Notes under the pieces: generated by a model
The model's input: only the letters and a program-made list of their open reading frames with translations
Told to the model about the DNA's origin: nothing
Databases searched by the model: none
Program-made: the position numbers and the translations under genes
Shown here: in pieces, positions 1-5,537 of the stretch
How positions within the stretch are numbered: position 1 is the stretch's first letter
How the letters are laid out: the number at the start of each line of letters is the position of its first letter
Source of the DNA: Caryophanales bacterium UBA1231
GTDB lineage: Bacteria; Bacillota_I; Bacilli_A; ML615J-28; CAG-313
Direction: 5' to 3'
Assembly: GCA_002309035.1 (NCBI GenBank)
Contig: DBWT01000070.1
Span: 1 to 12,922, forward strand
DNA length: 12,922 nucleotides

Positions 1-929
1 TTCATGATTAATGCTCTAGCAATACCGATACGTTGACGTTGACCACCACTAAATTCATGAGGATAACGTGAAGCATGGTCTCCAACAAGTCCTACTTTTT
101 CTAGGATATCTAATACTTTAGCGTGGTTTTCAGCTTTATTATGATGTCCTTGAATTTGTAATCCTTCTTGAATGATATCTTCTACTGTCATTCTTGGGTC
201 AAGTGAATCAACTGGATCTTGGAAAATCATTTGAATTTCATTTAATAATTTCTTATTAACATGACGATTGTCATATTTAATTCTCTTGATTTTCTTTCTT
301 TGAACATTGATTACATTTTTAGCTTTAGCTTTTAAATCAGTGATTTCATTTTGAGCATTAGTTTTAATTTCTAATACTTTATCATGATATAATGAATCAT
401 TTTGATCTAAAGCAGCGATATCAGCATTCATTTTTTCATTGATTTTTTCAATCTTTTCGCGTAAATGAATACGAGTGTATTTGATTTCTTTTTTATTCCA
501 ACGAGCACCGGCTGTGATACGGTAACCTTTATAATAAACAGAACCTGATGTAATATCATAAAGTCTTATAATACTACGTCCAGTTGTTGTTTTACCACAA
601 CCAGATTCACCAACTATACCGAAACATTCACCTTCATGAACATCAAAACTAACGTTTGATACAGCTTTTAATTTTTGTTTGTTAAATGCACTACCAAAGA
701 AGAAAAATTGTTTTAAGTTTCGTACAGAAAGAATAATATCACTATTAATTAATTCTTCTCTTTTCTTGATATTAGGATTAATATTATAACCTTTTATTGA
801 TTGTTCAAAGTAATTTGTTTTAGCATCTTCATGAGAATCATCAAATGCTTTACCTTCTTCAGCAGCAATAATGTTATCGTATAATTCTTGATCAAGATTG
901 AAGTCGCCTTCTTTACTACGATTACTCAT
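1..929 (-). CDS. oppF: Oligopeptide ABC transporter ATPase OppF, 3' end beyond window
   Basis: One of the two cytoplasmic ATPases that energise peptide import through OppB/OppC. The visible 309 residues show Walker A GESGCGKT at 107-114, the Q-loop FQDP around Q237 followed by an SLDPRMTV block typical of OppF, and the signature FSGGQRQR at 293-300. Walker B, the H-loop and the C-terminal region lie past the window edge. Two things are odd. About 60 residues precede the usual OppF start (ILSVRNLK at 66-73). The Walker A Lys to Q-loop distance is about 124 residues, against roughly 50-55 in ordinary OppF, because of a Lys/Glu/Asn-rich helical insertion at about 140-228. The ATG at 929 follows an AAAGGAGG ribosome binding site (938-945) and overlaps the end of oppD by 8 nt, so the two are probably translationally coupled. 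OppF is preferred over DppF by operon order only; the substrate could be di- or oligopeptides. Confidence 0.95.
   Translation of the reverse strand, partial: MSNRSKEGDFNLDQELYDNIIAAEEGKAFDDSHEDAKTNYFEQSIKGYNINPNIKKREELINSDIILSVRNLKQFFFFGSAFNKQKLKAVSNVSFDVHEGECFGIVGESGCGKTTTGRSIIRLYDITSGSVYYKGYRITAGARWNKKEIKYTRIHLREKIEKINEKMNADIAALDQNDSLYHDKVLEIKTNAQNEITDLKAKAKNVINVQRKKIKRIKYDNRHVNKKLLNEIQMIFQDPVDSLDPRMTVEDIIQEGLQIQGHHNKAENHAKVLDILEKVGLVGDHASRYPHEFSGGQRQRIGIARALIM
246..512 (-). other. Charged helical insertion in OppF
   Basis: Codes for OppF residues about 140-228, between Walker A (107-114) and the Q-loop (Q237). It is rich in Lys, Glu, Asn and Ile with heptad-like spacing of hydrophobic residues. 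It sits in the catalytic subdomain, a different location from the OppD insertion, so the two did not arise by simple duplication of one expanded ancestor. Helical structure is inferred by eye. Confidence 0.75.
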
Positions 930-2406
930 TAGTTTTTCCTCCTTTCGCTAGTGAAATTCTAATACGTTCTGATACAATCTTAGGCATTTCTACTTTTGGT
1001 GCATCAGGATGCAATAACCATGTTGCAGCATAATGTGTATCAGTTATTTTAAAGAATGGTGGTTCAGCCTCAAAGTCAATATTCATTGCATATTTATTAC
1101 GAGCCGCAAACGCATCACCTTTTGGAGGATAAATCATATCAGGTGGAGTTCCTGGAATAGCTTCAAGCTTTTCTTTAGAATCAATATCAGGTATTGATGA
1201 AAGTAATGCCCAAGTATATGGGTGACGTGGATCATAGAATACTTCTTCCGCTTTTCCATATTCAACAATTTTACCAGCATACATTACAGCAACTCTGTCA
1301 GCCATGTTTGCAACAACACCTAAGTCATGAGTAATGAAAATACAAGATAAGCCACGTTCTTTTTTAATTTTGTTAATTAATTCAAGAATTTGGGCTTGAA
1401 TAGTAACGTCTAGAGCAGTTGTAGGTTCATCACAGATTAAAACATCTGGATTTGCAGTTAAAGCAATCGCAATAACGATACGTTGTCTCATACCACCTGA
1501 GAATTCAAATGGATATTGACGGAAACGTCTTTCAGGCATTGGAATACCTACTTCTTTCATTATCTCAATTGCACGTTGTTTAGCAACAGCTTTAGTGATT
1601 CTTGTTTTATCAATTAATTCTAAATCAATTGCGGCTTTTTCTTTCTTGTATTCTTCTAAAGATTTATCTTCATAACGACTATTAAGATCAGCAATCTTTT
1701 CCGCATGTTCACGATAAATTTGGGCTTTAAATTCTTTAACTTCAGCTTTTGCCTCTTTCTTACGTTTGTTTAAAGCTTCTTTTAAAGCAGGTAAATCACG
1801 TTTTAGTTCTTCATCATATACTGCAATATTTTTTTTCATTTCTTCTTTTGCAGCTTTTAATTTTTCTTTAGCTTCAGCTTTAGTCATTTCGCCTTTTTCA
1901 ATTGCTTTTTTGTTATTAGCGTTAACTAAGAAATATTTATCTTTTTCTTTTTTAGCATTAATATTACGATGGGCAATTGCATTCTTATATTCGATTAATT
2001 CTTTAGAAATTAAATCATCATATTTTTGTTTTAATTTGTCAGCGTTAACTAAAGTTGCTTCAGTAATTTGATGACCAATACGAACAATTGGATTAAGACT
2101 TGATAGAGGATCTTGGAAAATCATACCAATCTTATGACCACGAATCTTGTAGAATTCATCTTCAGAAATATCTAAAAGATTTTCACCTTCATAAATGATT
2201 GAACCATTTTCAATAATCGCATTATTTGCAAGAATTTGCATAATAGTTTTACTAGTTACTGATTTACCAGAACCAGATTCACCAACGATACAAAGTGTTT
2301 CGCCTTCATATAAATCAAAGGAAATATCACGAACAGCTTTAACTAGACCATGGTCAGTTTTAAAAGTAACACGCAAGTCTTTAACTTCTAGTTTCTTTTC
2401 TGCCAT
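922..2406 (-). CDS. oppD: Oligopeptide ABC transporter ATPase OppD with large helical insertion
   Basis: Cytoplasmic ATPase subunit of the peptide importer, 494 aa against about 330-350 for typical OppD. In order: Walker A GESGSGKS at 42-49, Q-loop FQDPLSSLNP with Q98, signature FSGGMRQR at 302-309, Walker B ending DEPT at 326-329, H-loop H360, and the OppD/OppF C-terminal region HPYTWALL at 395-402 with AIPGTPP at 416-422. All catalytic residues are present, so it should be an active ATPase. Residues about 117-270, between Q-loop and signature, are a charged Lys/Glu/Ala-rich stretch that looks like helical coiled coil. The C-terminal segment that in many OppD/DppD proteins carries several cysteines (reported Fe-S ligands in a DppD) has none here; the matching stretch reads GDAFAARNKYAM at 430-441. 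The start overlaps the oppC stop by 1 nt (TAATG), with a GGAAG-like ribosome binding site inside oppC. Confidence 0.97.
   Translation of the reverse strand: MAEKKLEVKDLRVTFKTDHGLVKAVRDISFDLYEGETLCIVGESGSGKSVTSKTIMQILANNAIIENGSIIYEGENLLDISEDEFYKIRGHKIGMIFQDPLSSLNPIVRIGHQITEATLVNADKLKQKYDDLISKELIEYKNAIAHRNINAKKEKDKYFLVNANNKKAIEKGEMTKAEAKEKLKAAKEEMKKNIAVYDEELKRDLPALKEALNKRKKEAKAEVKEFKAQIYREHAEKIADLNSRYEDKSLEEYKKEKAAIDLELIDKTRITKAVAKQRAIEIMKEVGIPMPERRFRQYPFEFSGGMRQRIVIAIALTANPDVLICDEPTTALDVTIQAQILELINKIKKERGLSCIFITHDLGVVANMADRVAVMYAGKIVEYGKAEEVFYDPRHPYTWALLSSIPDIDSKEKLEAIPGTPPDMIYPPKGDAFAARNKYAMNIDFEAEPPFFKITDTHYAATWLLHPDAPKVEMPKIVSERIRISLAKGGKTNE
1597..2058 (-). other. Charged coiled-coil-like insertion in OppD
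   Basis: Codes for OppD residues about 117-270, placed between the Q-loop (Q98) and the ABC signature (302-309), a region of about 60 residues in standard OppD and about 205 here. The segment is dominated by K, E, A and D with almost no Pro or Gly, consistent with one or more long helices extending from the helical subdomain. Coiled-coil assignment is by eye. The AAA/GAA-rich coding strand also explains the hydrophobic antisense open frame at 1766-2071. Confidence 0.8.
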
Positions 2407-4349
2407 TATTGTTCACTTCCTTTCAATGAAGGATTGAATGCATCACGCAATCCATTACCGAATAAGTTAAATGAAATCATTATTAAAGATATGATTGTGG
2501 CAGGAATAATGATTAAGAATGGATAAGTACTTAAGTAAATTTGATTACTTGAAAGTATTGTACCAAATGATCTCATACCACTAATTAATCCTAAATATGA
2601 AAGTGATGCTTCAGAGAAAATAACGCCAGGAACCATTAAGACACTACCTGTGATAATTGTACCAATGGCATTAGGTAAGATATGACGGAAAATCAAACGC
2701 ATATCGCTTGCACCTAATGTACGTGAAGCTAAAATATATTCACGTCCTTTGAAACGATAGAACTGTGTTCTTGTTCTTGCTGAAGTGCTTATCCAACCGG
2801 TTAAGCAAAGCGCGACTCCAAGTTCAAACGTCTTAGAAAATCCTTTTTCATCCATGATTAAGATAGTTAATGTTAAAACAACAACACCAGGGATATTGGC
2901 TAAAATATCAGTAATACGTTCCATAAATAAGTCAACGTTACCACCAAAGTAACCAGAAACAGCACCCCAGCATAAACCAAAGATGAAACAGAATGCTGAT
3001 GTAGTAATTGCTAATGCAAAGCTTCTTAATAAATAAGTAAAGCATCTAGTAACTAGGTCAAATCCAGAACCATCTGTACCGAATAAGAATCTAGGCATTC
3101 TTGAATAACCTTTTTCTTTATAAACAGTAACTACACCACGAACATAACGAAGAGTCATGCCTTCAAGTTCTGATACTTTTTGATCTTTAACTTCATTAAT
3201 AGGACATTTATCACTTAATTTTTCAAATGATTCAGGTCCGACTTCAAAGTCATAAGTACACCAACCATTACGAATATATCCGTTAAGAGTTGATTCACCA
3301 ACATCTTTTATTACGTCACCTAATGCTACTTCATAAGCATCATAAACGAAATCTACTTTTCTAACAACTAGTTTATTAACTTTCTTAATACCAGTTGCTT
3401 GCCAGTATTCTTCAGGGAAATCTCTAATTGCAGGGTCTTTGGCCATTGTTACTAGACCACTAGCATTATTTATAGAGATATTATGAAGTTTTCTAGCAAC
3501 TTCTTCATCTTCACTATCAGATGAGAAACGACAATCTTCAATACCAATGAATACTAATTTTTCAGCATCTTTTTTAGCTTCAAAGCGCACACGACACTTA
3601 TTAGCTTCAGTAAGACCATTATCGGCAATAATTTCTGATAAATTATATTCAAATATATCTTCTTCTCCACCATAATCTTTTGACCAATCTCTTAATACGA
3701 TTGAATCAACATTATTATTGTAAGTAAGAAGGATACGATATTCAGCTTGTTGATAGTTTTCAAAAACTGAATCTTCTTCCATATTAATAGTTACTTTATA
3801 ATTATCAGTAGTATTAATGTCAAAAGCAGTATAGTTTTGCGTATAGATTATATCAGAACGACCTTCGCCGATTTTATTTTCTGATGTAATAATCCAAACA
3901 CCACCACCAGCAAATTTATTAGCCTGATTAGATAAAATATCTTCTGTACTAATAATTTTAACAACACCACGTGGATCAATTTCTGCAGGTCCGTCATTTT
4001 CAAAGTCCCAAGTGATACCTTTCTTTACTTCTAAACCATTCCAGAATGTATTAGATTTATTACTGAATAATTTAGGCTGTAAATTCTTGATATCAGCATC
4101 TTCTCTAGTCATATCATAAGGACTAACTAGCGGAATAACAAGTGATAATAATACTAATAATCCAATAATAATAGCACCAACAACAGATGATTTATTTTTA
4201 CAGAAACGACGGAAAGCGTCTTTCATAAAAGTTGTTGTCTTAGATTCAAACTTAGTATCCGAAATTTTTACATCAGATTGACATAAAACAAATGAGTTCT
4301 CTTTAGTAATGACTTCATTACCATATGCATCAAAAATCTTGTCAGCCAT
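2406..4349 (-). CDS. oppC: Oligopeptide ABC transporter permease OppC with large extracytoplasmic domain
   Basis: Inner permease subunit, 647 aa; ordinary OppC is about 300-340. An N-terminal cytoplasmic tail (1-54) precedes TM1 (about 55-76). The usual first external loop begins normally (NLQPKLF at 89-95) and ends normally (YKEKG at 410-414, FGTD at 423-426), but between them lie about 325 extra residues. The conserved permease core follows: five further membrane segments between about 440 and 630, with the EAA coupling loop around 536-560 (SRTLGASD at 542-549, then HILPN at 556-560). The extra domain looks beta-rich, with Asn/Tyr/Asp-rich strands and four cysteines (C252, C273, C364, C382) that could pair outside the cell. 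The start overlaps the oppB stop by 1 nt (TAATG), and the stop overlaps the oppD start likewise, so the permease and ATPase genes are tightly coupled. Function as OppC is secure; the role of the extra domain is unknown. Confidence 0.96.
   Translation of the reverse strand: MADKIFDAYGNEVITKENSFVLCQSDVKISDTKFESKTTTFMKDAFRRFCKNKSSVVGAIIIGLLVLLSLVIPLVSPYDMTREDADIKNLQPKLFSNKSNTFWNGLEVKKGITWDFENDGPAEIDPRGVVKIISTEDILSNQANKFAGGGVWIITSENKIGEGRSDIIYTQNYTAFDINTTDNYKVTINMEEDSVFENYQQAEYRILLTYNNNVDSIVLRDWSKDYGGEEDIFEYNLSEIIADNGLTEANKCRVRFEAKKDAEKLVFIGIEDCRFSSDSEDEEVARKLHNISINNASGLVTMAKDPAIRDFPEEYWQATGIKKVNKLVVRKVDFVYDAYEVALGDVIKDVGESTLNGYIRNGWCTYDFEVGPESFEKLSDKCPINEVKDQKVSELEGMTLRYVRGVVTVYKEKGYSRMPRFLFGTDGSGFDLVTRCFTYLLRSFALAITTSAFCFIFGLCWGAVSGYFGGNVDLFMERITDILANIPGVVVLTLTILIMDEKGFSKTFELGVALCLTGWISTSARTRTQFYRFKGREYILASRTLGASDMRLIFRHILPNAIGTIITGSVLMVPGVIFSEASLSYLGLISGMRSFGTILSSNQIYLSTYPFLIIIPATIISLIMISFNLFGNGLRDAFNPSLKGSEQ
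3096..4067 (-). other. Inserted extracytoplasmic domain of OppC
   Basis: Codes for OppC residues about 95-418, between TM1 and the FGTD motif before TM2. By the standard N-in topology of this permease family it faces outside, next to the OppA docking surface. It contains alternating polar and hydrophobic stretches resembling a beta-sandwich (for example 201-220 and 251-273) and two close cysteine pairs, C252/C273 and C364/C382. I do not recognise a named family; a carbohydrate-binding-like jelly roll is only a guess. Confidence 0.8.
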
Positions 4350-5389
4350 TATTTCTTAGCCCCCATTCTGATTCGTGGATCAATAAATCCATACGAAAGG
4401 TCAAGTAATACACCAGCAAGTAAGCCTATGGTAGTAAATAAAGCCATATCAACGAATAAAACGTTATAGTCTTTTTTGTTAATAGATGTAATAAATAAAG
4501 AACCGATACCATCAATACCATATAAACTTTCAAGAATCATAGAACCACCTAATAAGCCTAAGAATTCAGAAATGATTGATGGAACGATTGGAACCATGGC
4601 ATTACGTAATGCATGACGTAAAATTGATTGTTTTTTAGTTAAACCTTTAGTTCTGGCAAGTAATAAATAATCACTTTCCATAACTTCACATAATTCGGCA
4701 CGTGTTGCACGAGCATAACTACAAATTGAGCCAAATGATAAGCAGAGTACTGGTATTACATAGCCTTTGACTCGGAACCAGAATTCCGCATCCCTTCCAG
4801 GCCATTGAGTAGGTAACCAATGACTCTTATAACACAATAAGAACATTAGGAATGTAATCAAAACGAAACTAGGAATAGATATGAAAACCATAATTGCGGT
4901 TGAAATGATATGGTCAGTTATTGTGTTCTTCTTTAAAGCTGCCCATATACCTAAAGCAATACCCAAAGGAACGGAGAAAATAACCGCAAATACGTTAATT
5001 TTAACCGATGTAGGTAACTTCGATATAATAATAGGTAGCGCTAAGTTACGTGGTTGAATAGCTGTTGAATAACCCCAATTCCATTCAGTAACGATATTTT
5101 TTACCCAATTACCATATTGTTTCATAACCGGAACAGAATAGTAATTATGAGGTTTTCCAGATTGAGCTTCCTCATATCTGAAAATTCTCTTACCTAAATC
5201 TGATCTTTCAATCGGTGAATCAATAAAATATCCTAAATAAACTTGTTTTGCACAATAACTATTAGTTTGTTCTTTTGTACCGATTGGTAATTCAACTGGT
5301 AATAATTTAATTAAAATGAATGTTAATGATAGGATTATTACAAGCGTAATAGAGGCAAGTCCAATACGCTTTAGTATATATTTCCACAT
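4349..5389 (-). CDS. oppB: Oligopeptide ABC transporter permease OppB
   Basis: Membrane permease that pairs with OppC to form the peptide channel; 346 aa, slightly longer than the usual 306-315. TM1 is at about 8-30 and opens with the family-typical basic start KYILKRIG. The first external loop (about 31-125) is some 30 residues longer than in E. coli OppB. Further membrane segments lie at about 128-152, 160-187, 208-228, 268-290 and 310-332. The EAA coupling loop is at about 238-265 (ARTKGLTKKQ, then HALRNA). The C-terminus FIDPRIRMG (335-343) is the family's end signature. A GAAAGGAG ribosome binding site lies about 8 nt before the ATG. The gene is separated from oppA by 148 bp with strong hairpins, so its expression can differ from oppA, while it overlaps oppC by 1 nt. 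Confidence 0.96.
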   Translation of the reverse strand: MWKYILKRIGLASITLVIILSLTFILIKLLPVELPIGTKEQTNSYCAKQVYLGYFIDSPIERSDLGKRIFRYEEAQSGKPHNYYSVPVMKQYGNWVKNIVTEWNWGYSTAIQPRNLALPIIISKLPTSVKINVFAVIFSVPLGIALGIWAALKKNTITDHIISTAIMVFISIPSFVLITFLMFLLCYKSHWLPTQWPGRDAEFWFRVKGYVIPVLCLSFGSICSYARATRAELCEVMESDYLLLARTKGLTKKQSILRHALRNAMVPIVPSIISEFLGLLGGSMILESLYGIDGIGSLFITSINKKDYNVLFVDMALFTTIGLLAGVLLDLSYGFIDPRIRMGAKK

Positions 5390-5406
5390 ATTTTTGCTCC
5401 TTTCTT

Positions 5407-5472
5407 TAAATCTTTTATTAAAAACTACAAAAAATATAAAAAAAATTTTTATAGTATTTAATAAAAGATTTA
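5407..5472 (-). promoter_or_regulatory. Alternative hairpin upstream of the oppB ribosome binding site
   Basis: Positions 5407-5420 and 5459-5472 are exact 14-bp inverted repeats, and pairing continues to 5427/5452 with one mismatch (20 of 21 pairs). The loop is an A/T run. The helix ends 4-5 nt upstream of the oppB Shine-Dalgarno (AGGAG at 5398-5402). Its upstream arm is also the downstream arm of the hairpin at 5460-5520, so the two cannot form at full length together. This suggests attenuation, mRNA 3'-end protection or translational control; which of these is inference. Confidence 0.55.
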
Positions 5473-5520
5473 TAGGATTAGTGGCATAAGACCACTAACC
5501 CTATAATAATATCTTTTATT
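5460..5520 (-). terminator. Long hairpin after oppA: partial terminator or attenuator
   Basis: The inner stem is TTAGTGG (5478-5484) with CCACTAA (5492-5498) around a 7-nt loop, extended by TATAGG/CCTATA across one A-C mismatch. The outer stem pairs AATAAAAGAT (5460-5469) with ATCTTTTATT (5511-5520). It starts about 18 nt after the oppA stop. On the transcript the U-rich stretch (5438-5445 and 5431-5436) begins about 15 nt beyond the stem, further than in a classic intrinsic terminator, so partial read-through into oppBCDF, or a role in stabilising the oppA message end, is likely. Confidence 0.65.
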
Positions 5521-5537
5521 GAAAATCTAACTGATAA

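Noticed and set aside
1766..2071. Plus-strand open frame coding a hydrophobic 101-residue protein
   Set aside because: It is antisense to the Lys/Glu-rich insertion of oppD: AAA and GAA codons read backwards give Phe/Ser-rich sequence. No ribosome binding site and no family resemblance.
2195..2437. Plus-strand 80-residue open frame
   Set aside because: Antisense to the oppD Walker A region and the oppC end; a shadow of well-supported genes.
5407..5537. A separate promoter for oppB in the oppA-oppB spacer
   Set aside because: Several TATAAA-like words occur in the A/T run, but none has a convincing -35 at 16-18 bp.
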